DNA from: Acidobacteriota bacterium
GTDB lineage: Bacteria > Acidobacteriota > Terriglobia > Terriglobales > Acidobacteriaceae
Reading direction: 5' to 3'
DNA length: 7,037 nucleotides
Assembly (NCBI GenBank): GCA_021811745.1
Contig: JAJZNH010000554.1
Coordinates: forward strand, 1-7,037
Under the pieces are notes generated by a model. The model was not told where the DNA came from and ran no database searches. It saw only the letters and a list, made by a program, of their open reading frames with translations. Shown here piece after piece: positions 1-6,066 of this stretch (position 1 is its first letter; each line of letters begins with the position of its first letter). The translations under genes and the position numbers were made by a program.

Positions 1-92
1 AAGGCGCGTTCGCTGCTACGAATTCTCCAAGCCTCGTAAAGCGCGAGGCATCCCGCCGCCAGCAACACAAGTCCGCGAAGATGGTTCATCAT
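1..92 (-). CDS. Partial N-terminus of a leftward probable membrane-anchored protein
   Basis: Reading leftward from an ATG at 92-90 gives 30 open codons to the window edge, beginning MMNHLRGLVLLAAGCLALYE and continuing with a basic, charged stretch (AWRIRSSERA). Residues 6-19 form a short hydrophobic segment after a basic N-terminus, which fits a membrane anchor or uncleaved signal. A purine-rich stretch (AGGAAAGAG on the minus strand, 106-98) lies upstream and favours the ATG at 92 over the adjacent one at 89. The gene is divergent from gcvT, with 119 bases between the two starts. The fragment is too short to name a family. The call rests on the start, the ribosome binding site and the hydrophobicity. 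It could still be a chance ORF, because only 92 bases are visible. Confidence 0.5.
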   Translation of the reverse strand, partial: MMNHLRGLVLLAAGCLALYEAWRIRSSERA

Positions 93-97
93 GCTTT

Positions 98-106
98 CTC
101 TTTCCT
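98..106 (-). promoter_or_regulatory. Ribosome binding site of the leftward partial gene
   Basis: The minus-strand sequence AGGAAAGAG lies 5 bases before the ATG at 92-90; its AGGA core (106-103) is 10 bases from that ATG. It matches the Shine-Dalgarno consensus moderately and is the main support for translation of the edge-truncated leftward gene. Confidence 0.4.
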
Positions 107-145
107 GATATCCGGCCCATGGATACCAAAGCCGGGCATCGGCGT

Positions 146-175
146 TTGACCCCAACGGCGCTGAATCCCTATCGT
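146..175 (+). promoter_or_regulatory. Probable sigma-70-type promoter of gcvT
   Basis: A -35-like TTGACC (146-151, 5 of 6 consensus matches) is followed after 18 bases by a -10-like TATCGT (170-175, 4 of 6). The start of transcription would fall near 182, giving a leader of about 30 bases that includes the AAGGA ribosome binding site at 201-205. No glycine-riboswitch-like structure fits in this short leader. The call is from consensus matching alone. Confidence 0.45.
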
Positions 176-200
176 AAGCAAGAAACAGCCGATTCGTCGA

Positions 201-205
201 AAGGA
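201..205 (+). promoter_or_regulatory. Ribosome binding site of gcvT
   Basis: AAGGA ends 6 bases before the ATG at 212. This site fixes the gcvT start at 212 and not at the in-frame ATG at 119, which would add 31 residues not expected in the family and lies upstream of the likely promoter. Confidence 0.7.
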
Positions 206-211
206 ATCCGC

Positions 212-1357
212 ATGAGCACCGCTGCCGCGTCCCCGCTGAAGAAGACCGCCCTCAACGCCACGCACCGCGCCTTGAAAGCCAAGATGGTGGACTTTGGCGG
301 GTGGGATATGCCCGTCGAATACCCCGGTTCCGGCGGCGGATTGATCGCCGAACACATGGCTGTACGCACGGGTGTGGGGCTGTTCGACGTGAGCCACATG
401 GGCGAGATCCAGTTTCGCGGCCCCGGCGCGCTGGCCGCGGTGCAGCACATCACCATGAACGATGCGTCGCGACTGCAGGACGGCCAGGCCCACTACTCCG
501 CATTGCTCACGCCTCAGGGCACGTTTGTGGACGATATTCTGGTGCACCGGCTCAGCGAGAATGACTACTTGCTGGTGGTGAATGCGGGCACCAAAGATAA
601 GGATTTAGGCTGGATTCGCCAACAGGTAAGCGGCTGGCCGGGCATCCACATCAGCGACTACTCGGCTTATTACTCGCAACTGGCCGTGCAGGGGCCGCGC
701 GCTCTCGAAACCGTGGCCAAGCTGACCAAGGTCGATCTGGCGGCCATCAAGAATTACTGGTTTACCTGGGGTACGGTGGCCGGCATTCCGAACGTGCTCA
801 TCGCGCGTACCGGCTACTCGGGCGAAGATGGCTTCGAGGTGTACATACCTTCCGACGAGGCCACCACGGTGAAGATGTGGAACGCGTTGCTCGATGCGGG
901 CTCGGAGTATGGCATCCGGCCCTGCGGGCTGGGGGCGCGCAATACGCTGCGCCTGGAAGCCGCAATGAGCCTCTACGGTCATGAAATCTCGGAAGAGATC
1001 AACGTCTTCGAGGCGGGCCTGACACGCTGGCTCAAGCTCGAAAAAGACGAGTTTATCGGCCGCGAGTCGCTCCTTGCGGTGCAGACGGCGGGTGGACCGA
1101 AGCGCAGGATTGTAGGCCTGGAGATGGTTGAGCGCGGCATCGGGCGGGACGGGTACTGCGTGTTTTCACTAGCAGGTGAAGAGATTGGCTGCATCACTTC
1201 GGGCTCGCCCGCGCCGTTCTTGAAGACCAACATCGCGCTGGCGCTGATGCCGGCTGCGGTGGCCGAGAGCGGTGAGGATGTGCTGGTAGATGTCCGGGGC
1301 AACCGCGTGCGCGCCAAGCAGGTTCCTCTGCCGTTTTACAAACGGGTAAAAAAGTAG
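212..1357 (+). CDS. gcvT: Glycine cleavage system aminomethyltransferase (T protein)
   Basis: The 381-residue product is the T protein of the glycine cleavage complex. It transfers the methylene group from the aminomethyl-lipoyl arm of H protein to tetrahydrofolate and releases ammonia in the cytoplasm. Length and motifs fit GcvT: an LKKTALNATHRAL start, FGGWDMPVEYPG (28-39), GLFDVSHMGE (56-65), GTFVDDILV with the conserved Asp pair (D107-D108), VVNAGT (122-127), ARTGYSGEDGFEVY (198-211), GLGARNTLRLEA (239-250), FIGRESLL (281-288) and the typical C-terminal PFYKR (374-378). It lacks the KGCYxGQE motif of the YgfZ paralogue, so GcvT proper is favoured. One oddity is N244, where I expect Asp in the usual GLGARD motif, together with A251 where Gly is usual. 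No gcvH or gcvP lies downstream within the window; the next rightward gene is a small unrelated membrane ORF. The G+C-rich codon use resembles that of fabD. Confidence 0.95.
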   Translation: MSTAAASPLKKTALNATHRALKAKMVDFGGWDMPVEYPGSGGGLIAEHMAVRTGVGLFDVSHMGEIQFRGPGALAAVQHITMNDASRLQDGQAHYSALLTPQGTFVDDILVHRLSENDYLLVVNAGTKDKDLGWIRQQVSGWPGIHISDYSAYYSQLAVQGPRALETVAKLTKVDLAAIKNYWFTWGTVAGIPNVLIARTGYSGEDGFEVYIPSDEATTVKMWNALLDAGSEYGIRPCGLGARNTLRLEAAMSLYGHEISEEINVFEAGLTRWLKLEKDEFIGRESLLAVQTAGGPKRRIVGLEMVERGIGRDGYCVFSLAGEEIGCITSGSPAPFLKTNIALALMPAAVAESGEDVLVDVRGNRVRAKQVPLPFYKRVKK

Positions 1358-1420
1358 CAAGATAGGCCAGTCATCCAAAACTCCTGGGCCCCTGGTTTGC
1401 GGGGCAGAGTTGTGGTTTCT

Positions 1421-1440
1421 GGTGACGATTTTTCGTCTCC
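1421..1440 (+). terminator. Hairpin after gcvT, possible weak terminator
   Basis: GGTGACGA and TCGTCTCC pair over 8 positions with one T-T mismatch around a TTTT loop. G-T pairs could extend the stem weakly outward. It lies 63 bases after the gcvT stop. No T-run follows it, so it is not a standard intrinsic terminator. It may instead protect the 3' end of the mRNA, be part of a factor-dependent end, or be chance. Confidence 0.25.
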
Positions 1441-1620
1441 GGGGAGTGAGGCAAGAATCATCTGTGCTCTGAATCGGCGGGATGAATCGGCAGCAGGACG
1501 GAAATCGCCATGATTGGCTGCCTTGCGGCGTTACATCTTGTGCGAACAGCGAAGGCGAGTAGTTTGGTCAAGTACGTGCAGGGTTATTCGCAGTCGTCAA
1601 CGCAGGCGACAGTGAATTGA

Positions 1621-1627
1621 AGGGGGA
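1621..1627 (+). promoter_or_regulatory. Ribosome binding site of the small membrane ORF
   Basis: AGGGGGA ends 4 bases before the ATG at 1632. It supports that ATG over the in-frame TTG at 1617, which lies before this site. Confidence 0.5.
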
Positions 1628-1631
1628 ACCG

Positions 1632-1889
1632 ATGCTCATTTTAAGGCACTTCCTGCACCTGGTGATCTATTGCGGATTGTTTCTAGGCGGGTCCCTGCTG
1701 GTTGCGGGCGACCACAAATTGGCTGGTTTCCTGGTTCACGGCCAAACCGCATTCAACCGCCTATGTAAATTCTTCCTCTACAGTGGAAGAACTTTCCAGT
1801 CTGTGGCGGCTGTATTTGGGTTTGTAGAAGTTGTGGCGCTGATGCTTTTGATTAGCGGCTGGGTTCTCGAACTTTGTTTTGGGTATTAG
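1632..1889 (+). CDS. Small hypothetical membrane protein, two predicted helices
   Basis: This 85-residue ORF is not recognised as any family. It begins MLILRHFLHLVIYCGLFLGG. Two hydrophobic stretches are visible, at about residues 8-26 and 60-82. They are separated by a more polar, partly basic segment (GDHKLAGFLVHGQTAFNRLCKFF, broken up here as residues 26-48). It may therefore be a hairpin membrane protein of two helices, with no signal-cleavage site seen. Support comes from the ribosome binding site, the length and the hydrophobic pattern. By hand count the ORF is 127 G+C of 258 bases, about 49%, clearly lower than gcvT and fabD. It also uses codons such as TTA, AGG, CTA and AGA that are scarce in those genes. 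This could mean transferred or poorly expressed DNA, the bias of membrane proteins towards T-rich codons, or a spurious ORF. Its distance from gcvT and fabD argues against a shared operon. Confidence 0.5.
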   Translation: MLILRHFLHLVIYCGLFLGGSLLVAGDHKLAGFLVHGQTAFNRLCKFFLYSGRTFQSVAAVFGFVEVVALMLLISGWVLELCFGY

Positions 1890-2029
1890 CGCTTCCCCTG
1901 GCGCACGGGCGTGGTCCTATGCGTGAATCAGCAGGTCGTGACGCGCAACGCCGCTCAGAATGCGGATGGGCCGGCAAATTGGGTGGGGTAAAGGCGGCAC
2001 ATTCGGAATAGGGCGGACGGTTCATCCGA

Positions 2030-2035
2030 TACAAT
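2030..2035 (+). promoter_or_regulatory. -10-like box close to the fabD start
   Basis: TACAAT (5 of 6 matches to TATAAT) ends 10 bases before the fabD ATG. If it acts as a -10 element, transcription would begin at about 2042-2046, leaving at most a few leader bases. No good Shine-Dalgarno sequence lies before the ATG, which agrees with a leaderless or near-leaderless mRNA. No consensus -35 was found at 16-19 bases upstream. Confidence 0.45.
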
Positions 2036-2045
2036 CCTTCCTGGA

Positions 2046-2993
2046 ATGATCCCGAAGATTGCCTTTCTGTTTCCTGGGCAGGGTTCGCAGGCCGTGGGCA
2101 TGGGCCGCGAACTCGCCGAGCGATTTCCAGCAGCAGCAAAGACCTTTGCCGAAGCCGATGCGGCGCTCGCCTTCGCGCTTTCACGGCTCTGTTTCGAGGG
2201 GCCAGAGGAGGAGTTGCGCCTCACCGAGAACACGCAGCCGGCGATCCTTGCGGCGAGCGTGGCGGCGGCGCGGGTGCTGGCAGAGCACGGCGTTCAACCA
2301 GTGCTGGCCGCGGGGCACTCGCTGGGCGAGTGGAGCGCCCATGTGGTAGCGGGAACGCTCAGCTTTGCCGATGCGGTGCGCGCGGTGAAGGCGCGCGGGC
2401 GGGCCATGCAGCAGGCGGTTCCGGCAGGGCAGGGCGCGATGGCCGCCGTGCTGGCGCTGGATGCGGCGCAGGTGGCCGCGGCCTGTGAGGAATCGGCCCG
2501 TGAAACCGGGCTTACCGTGCAGGCTGCAAACCTGAACTCGCCGGCGCAGACCGTGATTTCGGGCGCCGTGGCTGCGGTGGAAAGAGCGTCGGCGCTCTGC
2601 AAGGCTAAGGGCGCGCGGCGCGCCGTAATGCTGCCCGTAAGCGCGCCTTTTCATTGCGCGCTGATGCAGCCCGCACAGGAAGAACTGGCGTGCGTGCTCG
2701 CCGGCCTCACAATGAGCGATTCGCGGATTCCGGTGGCGGCGAACGTGACCGGAGGGCTGGTGACGACGGCGAACGCCACGCGCGATGTGCTGGTGCGTCA
2801 GGTGACCGGCGCGGTGCGCTGGGTGGACTGCGTGCAGGCGCTGAAGAGCGCGGGCGCGGAGGTCTTCGTCGAGGTGGGGCCGGGCAAGGTGCTCTGTGGG
2901 TTGCTCAAGCAGATCGATCCGGGCTTAAAAGCGCTGAACGTGGAAGACGCGGCAAGCCTGGAGAAGACGCTGGCGGAGTTGAAGGGAGCATAG
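2046..2993 (+). CDS. fabD: Malonyl-CoA:acyl carrier protein transacylase
   Basis: The 315-residue product loads malonyl groups from malonyl-CoA onto the acyl carrier protein, supplying the extender unit for type II fatty acid synthesis in the cytoplasm. It shows the whole FabD signature: FLFPGQGSQ (7-15), the nucleophile elbow GHSLGE with Ser92 (90-95), Arg117 in the KARGRAM segment for the malonyl carboxylate, NSPAQTVISG (164-173), the catalytic His203 in VSAPFHC (198-204), LVRQVTGAVRW (249-259) and VEVGPGKVL (275-283). Ser92 and Arg117 fall at the same numbers as in the E. coli enzyme, and the length is close to the usual value of about 310. The start at 2046 gives the standard N-terminus. 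It appears to be a single-gene unit: the upstream neighbour is a small membrane ORF 156 bases away, and the downstream neighbour is convergent. A malonyltransferase serving a trans-AT polyketide system is possible but has no support in the context. Confidence 0.95.
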   Translation: MIPKIAFLFPGQGSQAVGMGRELAERFPAAAKTFAEADAALAFALSRLCFEGPEEELRLTENTQPAILAASVAAARVLAEHGVQPVLAAGHSLGEWSAHVVAGTLSFADAVRAVKARGRAMQQAVPAGQGAMAAVLALDAAQVAAACEESARETGLTVQAANLNSPAQTVISGAVAAVERASALCKAKGARRAVMLPVSAPFHCALMQPAQEELACVLAGLTMSDSRIPVAANVTGGLVTTANATRDVLVRQVTGAVRWVDCVQALKSAGAEVFVEVGPGKVLCGLLKQIDPGLKALNVEDAASLEKTLAELKGA

Positions 2994-3057
2994 ACGGGTA
3001 GGCCCTGAACTGCGCTCACCCGGGGCGGCAAAATCGCGACCGGAGCGGCGGCGCGCG

Positions 3058-5184
3058 TTACACCATTCCCAGCTCCCGCAGCAGAAACGCGTAGTCCAGC
3101 GCAATCTCCTTGAGATAGTCGTAGCGGCCGCTCGCCCCGCCATGTCCCGCCTGCATATTCGTCACCAGCAGCAGTGGATTCCGATCAGTCTTGAGCGTGC
3201 GCAGCTTGGCGACGTACTTGGCCGGTTCCCAGTACATCACCTGGCTGTCGTGGAGCGAAGTCTTCACCAGCATGGCCGGGTAATTCCCCGGCTTCAAGTT
3301 GTCGTAAGGCGAGTAACTGAGCATGTAACGGAAATATTCTTCCTGGTTGGGGTCGCCCCACTCCTCGTACTCGGGGACGGTGAGTGGAAGCGAGGCGTCG
3401 AACATGGTGTTCATCACGTCCACAAAGGGCACATGGGAGACGACGGCACGGAAGAGATCGGGGCGCAGATTGACGACGGCGCCCATCAGCAAGCCGCCGG
3501 CTGAGCCGCCCTCGATAGCCACGCGCGCCGGGTCACCGTAGCCCGCGGCGGTGAGCTGTTCCGCGCAGGCCACGAAGTCGGTGAAGGTGTTGCGCTTCAA
3601 GAGCATTTTGCCGGCGTCGTGCCAGGGCTTGCCCAGATCGCCGCCGCCGCGAATGTGGGCATAGGCCATCACCACGCCGCGGTCGAGCAGGCTCAGCCGG
3701 TTGGAATTGAAGCCCAGGGGCAGCGAGTAGCCGTAGGAGCCGTAGCCATAGACGTAGAGAGGATTGCGGCCAGGCTCGCGCTTGTCTTTGCGATACACAA
3801 TCGAGACCGGAACCTCGACGCTGCCTGCGGCATTGGCCCCGTCGCCGGCGGCCGCGGTAATGTGAATGCGCTCACTGGCGTAGAGCGCGCGATCGAAACC
3901 ACCTGGAATCTCAACCTGCTTGAGCAGCGTGGAGGCGCCGGACGCGACGTCGTACTCGTAGACCGAGCTGGGCGTGACCAGGGACTGGTAGGCATAGCGG
4001 AAAGCAGTGGTCTCGAAGATGCGATTGATGTGGGGATGAGCGTCGTAGGCAGGCTCGGGGAAGGCGATCTCGCCTGCCTGCGCGGCCTGGGGGCCATCGC
4101 CGGAGAAACGCCACAAGCGCAGGCGCGGAAGCCCGTCCTCGCGCTCGCAGGCCATGAAGAAGCCGGCGAAAAGATCCACGTCTTCGAGCATGATGGCGTC
4201 GCGGTGCGGAATCAGCTCGGACCAGTGCTCGCGTCCCGGCGTCGCAACGGGCGCAGTGACCAGGCGGAAGTTCCGGCCACGGTCGTTGGTGCGGATGAAC
4301 CAGAGGCCGTTGCGGTGGTCGATGGCGTACTCGTGCTCGTCCTCGCGCGGGGCGATGAGGGTGAAGCTGGCGGTAGGCTGATCGGCAGGCAGAACCCAGG
4401 ATTCGGTGGTGATGTGGCTGGACGATTCGAGGAGGATGAAACGGCCGTCGCGGGTGCGGCCAACAGCCAGGTTGAAGCGCTCGTCGTCGTCCTGATAGAC
4501 CAAGACGTCCTCAGAGTGCGGCGCGCCCAGTGCGTGCCGCCAGAGTTGGTACTGGCGCTTCTGCTGCTCGTCCTCAACGGTGTAATGCAGAGTCTTGTTG
4601 TCCGCGGCCCAGACCACCGAGCCGACGCGCTCGACCTCGCCGGGGAGGGTTTCACCGGTGACGAGATCCTTGATGTGCAGGGTGTATTGCCGGAAGCCCC
4701 TAGTGTCAGTGGTGTAGGCGAGCCATCGGCCGTCGTCAGCAATGTCGGTGTCGCCGATGGCGAAAAACGGATGACCTTGGGCGAGAAGGTTGCCGTCGAG
4801 GAGGACTTCTTCCGGAGCATCGGCGTTGAAAGTGCCGGGCGAGCTAGCCTTGTCCGCCGCGGCGGGCTTGCGGCAGTGGATCGCGTACTGGAGGCCCTCC
4901 TCGGTGCGTGTGTAATACCACCAGGCGCCGTCGCGGTAGGGAACGGAGATATCGGTTTGTTTGATGTGGCCGAGCATCTCGTTGTAAAGCTGTTCGCGCA
5001 GGCCGGCCAGCGGTGCCATGTCCGCTTCGGCGTAGGCATTCTCGGCTTCGAGGTAAGCGGCAACCTCAGGATTTTCCTTGTCGCGCAGCCATGCATAGTC
5101 GTCGGTGAGAACAACGCTGTGTAGGTGAGTTTCGGCATGGCGTTTGCAGGCAACGGGAGGTGAAGGAGTCTGATCCTGGCTCAT
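3058..5184 (-). CDS. ptrB: Oligopeptidase B-like serine peptidase (family S9A)
   Basis: The 708-residue product matches oligopeptidase B, a cytoplasmic prolyl-oligopeptidase-family enzyme that cuts short peptides after Arg or Lys. The N-terminal DDYAWLRD motif (28-35) and a beta-propeller-type region (about 80-430) precede the alpha/beta-hydrolase domain. The triad is Ser561 in GGSAGG, Asp646 in LHDSQV and His681 in AGHGGASGR. The gaps of 85 and 35 residues equal those of the E. coli enzyme (S532, D617, H652). YGYGSYG (479-485), AHIRGGGDLG (509-518) and LPLTVPEYEEWGDP (599-612) are further hallmarks. Glu605 and Glu607 match the glutamates known to set basic P1 specificity in the Salmonella enzyme. 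No signal peptide is seen. The ATG at 5184 gives the family N-terminus; longer in-frame versions would overlap the TPM gene. The gene is convergent with fabD (64-base gap) and divergent from the TPM gene (69 bases). A long antisense reading frame inside it is a coding shadow. Confidence 0.93.
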   Translation of the reverse strand: MSQDQTPSPPVACKRHAETHLHSVVLTDDYAWLRDKENPEVAAYLEAENAYAEADMAPLAGLREQLYNEMLGHIKQTDISVPYRDGAWWYYTRTEEGLQYAIHCRKPAAADKASSPGTFNADAPEEVLLDGNLLAQGHPFFAIGDTDIADDGRWLAYTTDTRGFRQYTLHIKDLVTGETLPGEVERVGSVVWAADNKTLHYTVEDEQQKRQYQLWRHALGAPHSEDVLVYQDDDERFNLAVGRTRDGRFILLESSSHITTESWVLPADQPTASFTLIAPREDEHEYAIDHRNGLWFIRTNDRGRNFRLVTAPVATPGREHWSELIPHRDAIMLEDVDLFAGFFMACEREDGLPRLRLWRFSGDGPQAAQAGEIAFPEPAYDAHPHINRIFETTAFRYAYQSLVTPSSVYEYDVASGASTLLKQVEIPGGFDRALYASERIHITAAAGDGANAAGSVEVPVSIVYRKDKREPGRNPLYVYGYGSYGYSLPLGFNSNRLSLLDRGVVMAYAHIRGGGDLGKPWHDAGKMLLKRNTFTDFVACAEQLTAAGYGDPARVAIEGGSAGGLLMGAVVNLRPDLFRAVVSHVPFVDVMNTMFDASLPLTVPEYEEWGDPNQEEYFRYMLSYSPYDNLKPGNYPAMLVKTSLHDSQVMYWEPAKYVAKLRTLKTDRNPLLLVTNMQAGHGGASGRYDYLKEIALDYAFLLRELGMV

Positions 5185-5193
5185 GGTTCTCTC

Positions 5194-5199
5194 AGTGTA
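5194..5199 (-). promoter_or_regulatory. -10-like box close to the peptidase start
   Basis: On the minus strand TACACT (4 of 6 matches to TATAAT) ends 9 bases before the ATG at 5184. The only Shine-Dalgarno-like bases between are GAGAG, which are weak. The arrangement resembles that before fabD and the TPM gene and would give a leaderless or very short-leader mRNA. Confidence 0.4.
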
Positions 5200-5200
5200 T

Positions 5201-5229
5201 TGCCTGTGGGAGAGGGAACTTGTCAGGCA
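5201..5229. promoter_or_regulatory. Inverted repeat in the divergent promoter region
   Basis: TGCCTG (5201-5206) and CAGGCA (5224-5229) form a perfect 6-base inverted repeat with a 17-base spacer. The half-site centres are 23 bases apart, about two helical turns. The repeat lies between the two opposing -10-like boxes of the peptidase and TPM genes, where an operator for both would sit. A 6-base repeat in about 70 bases can arise by chance, so this is only a candidate. Confidence 0.25.
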
Positions 5230-5238
5230 CTGCCCGCG

Positions 5239-5244
5239 TACAAT
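5239..5244 (+). promoter_or_regulatory. -10-like box close to the TPM gene start
   Basis: TACAAT, identical to the box before fabD, ends 9 bases before the ATG at 5254. A TTGTCA (5220-5225, 5 of 6 matches to a -35) lies 13 bases upstream, which is too close for a standard promoter. GGAACGGA sits directly against the ATG, too near to act as a normal ribosome binding site. A leaderless or near-leaderless start is the simplest reading. Confidence 0.45.
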
Positions 5245-5253
5245 TGGAACGGA

Positions 5254-6066
5254 ATGAAATTTCTCCACCGTGTACGTGTGTTCGCTTTTCCGCCTTTGCT
5301 GGCGGCCCTCTTTGCACTCTTGGCACTTCCAATCCGCGCCCAGAGTGTCAAAAGCCTGCCTCAACCCACCGATTACGTGAGCGACTTTGCGCACGTGCTG
5401 TCGCCGGAGACCACGGCGCGGCTGGATTCGATCTGCTCCCAGCTTGATCACTCCACGGCCCATGCGCTGATCGCCGTGGTGACCGTGAATTCGCTGGACG
5501 GGGATGATGCGGCCGACTACGCGGACGATCTTGAAGACCACTGGAAGATGGGCAACAAGGGCAAGAACCGCTACGCGATGGTCCTGCTGGCGATCCACGA
5601 CCACAAGTACCGGATCGAGACAGGATACGGACTGGAAGGCATTCTGCCCGACGGCAAGGTGGGCGACATTGGCCGGGCGATGGTGCCGTACCTGAAGGCC
5701 GGCGACTACGACAGCGCAGTTCTGTTAGGGGTGGGTCAGATCGCACAGGTGATCGCCACCAACTACCATGTGACCTTCAACGAGAACGCTCCGCCGCCCG
5801 TGAGCCAGCCGATCCAGCCGCACAGCTCGGGGCTTGAAAACATCATTCTGCTGATCCTCTTTCTGGGCTTCTTTGGAGGGTTTTCGCTGCTGCGGATGCT
5901 GCTGGGCTGGGGATTGTTCTTCGGCGGATGGGGCGCAGGGCCGTGGATGGGCGGAGGATTCGGCGGTGGCGGTTTTGGCGGCGGTGGTGGGGGCGGCGAT
6001 GGTTTTTCCGGCTTCGGCGGCATGGGCGATGGGTTTGGCGGCGGTGGCGCCGGCGGACAGTGGTAG
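5254..6066 (+). CDS. Secreted, membrane-anchored TPM-domain protein (YgcG type)
   Basis: This 270-residue protein has, in order: a signal peptide (basic MKFLHRVR, hydrophobic core to about residue 26, likely cut after IRA at 29); a TPM domain (about 36-165) with YVSDFAHVLS (41-50) and the ETGYGLEGILPDGKVGDIGR segment (122-141); a proline-rich linker (179-190); one or two hydrophobic segments (about 196-224); and a Gly-rich tail (224-270) ending GGAGGQW. This is the layout of TPM-phosphatase-domain or YgcG-like membrane proteins, whose extracytoplasmic domain is predicted to face the periplasm. Relatives in plants take part in photosystem II repair, and phosphatase activity has been reported for one. 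The bacterial role is not settled. The ATG at 5254 was chosen because it starts the signal peptide; an upstream TTG at 5200 would add residues unlike a signal. The gene precedes lemA by 174 bases on the same strand, a pairing seen in many bacteria, so a joint envelope role is likely. Confidence 0.88.
   Translation: MKFLHRVRVFAFPPLLAALFALLALPIRAQSVKSLPQPTDYVSDFAHVLSPETTARLDSICSQLDHSTAHALIAVVTVNSLDGDDAADYADDLEDHWKMGNKGKNRYAMVLLAIHDHKYRIETGYGLEGILPDGKVGDIGRAMVPYLKAGDYDSAVLLGVGQIAQVIATNYHVTFNENAPPPVSQPIQPHSSGLENIILLILFLGFFGGFSLLRMLLGWGLFFGGWGAGPWMGGGFGGGGFGGGGGGGDGFSGFGGMGDGFGGGGAGGQW
5932..6060 (+). repeat. Gly-rich low-complexity coding tract
   Basis: The 3' end of the TPM gene is an imperfect run of GGN glycine codons with scattered Phe, Met, Asp and Ser, encoding short GGGFGGGGFGG-type repeats. 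Such tails are typical at the C-terminus of TPM/YgcG proteins. The tract is prone to length change by slippage, and an assembly could be less reliable here. Confidence 0.65.

Larger units (their letters stand above)
1358..1631. other. Intergenic stretch downstream of gcvT, no gene seen
   Basis: These 274 bases contain no ORF with a credible start and ribosome binding site on either strand. They hold a short GCCCC/GGGGC inverted repeat (1388-1392 with 1401-1405), a better hairpin at 1421-1440, and the ribosome binding site of the next ORF at the right end. I found no well-matched -35/-10 pair for the small ORF. The best candidates (TTGGTC or TTTGGT near 1565, with TATTCG near 1586) are weak. 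Confidence 0.6.

Noticed and set aside
119..211. Longer gcvT starting at the ATG at 119
   Set aside because: The extra 31 residues do not match the usual N-terminus of the family, the region contains the likely promoter, and the ATG at 212 has a well-spaced AAGGA.
1388..1405. GCCCC/GGGGC hairpin just after gcvT as an intrinsic terminator
   Set aside because: The stem is only five pairs with an eight-base loop and no T-tract follows.
3020..3043. Hairpin between fabD and the peptidase gene as a shared terminator
   Set aside because: CCGG and GCG stems pair with an internal loop around GCAAAAT, but no T-run follows on either strand, and such structures are frequent in G+C-rich DNA.
3619..5124. 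A 501-codon open frame on the plus strand, antisense to the oligopeptidase B gene
   Set aside because: It lies wholly inside a gene with a full catalytic triad and family-wide motifs. Its translation is rich in Val, Gly, Ala and Glu without recognisable motifs. Long antisense frames are expected opposite G+C-rich genes. No ribosome binding site was evident.
4212..5153. A 313-codon minus-strand frame offset from the peptidase frame
   Set aside because: It is an out-of-frame shadow of the peptidase gene, with a Ser/Thr/Arg/Pro-rich translation and no motifs.
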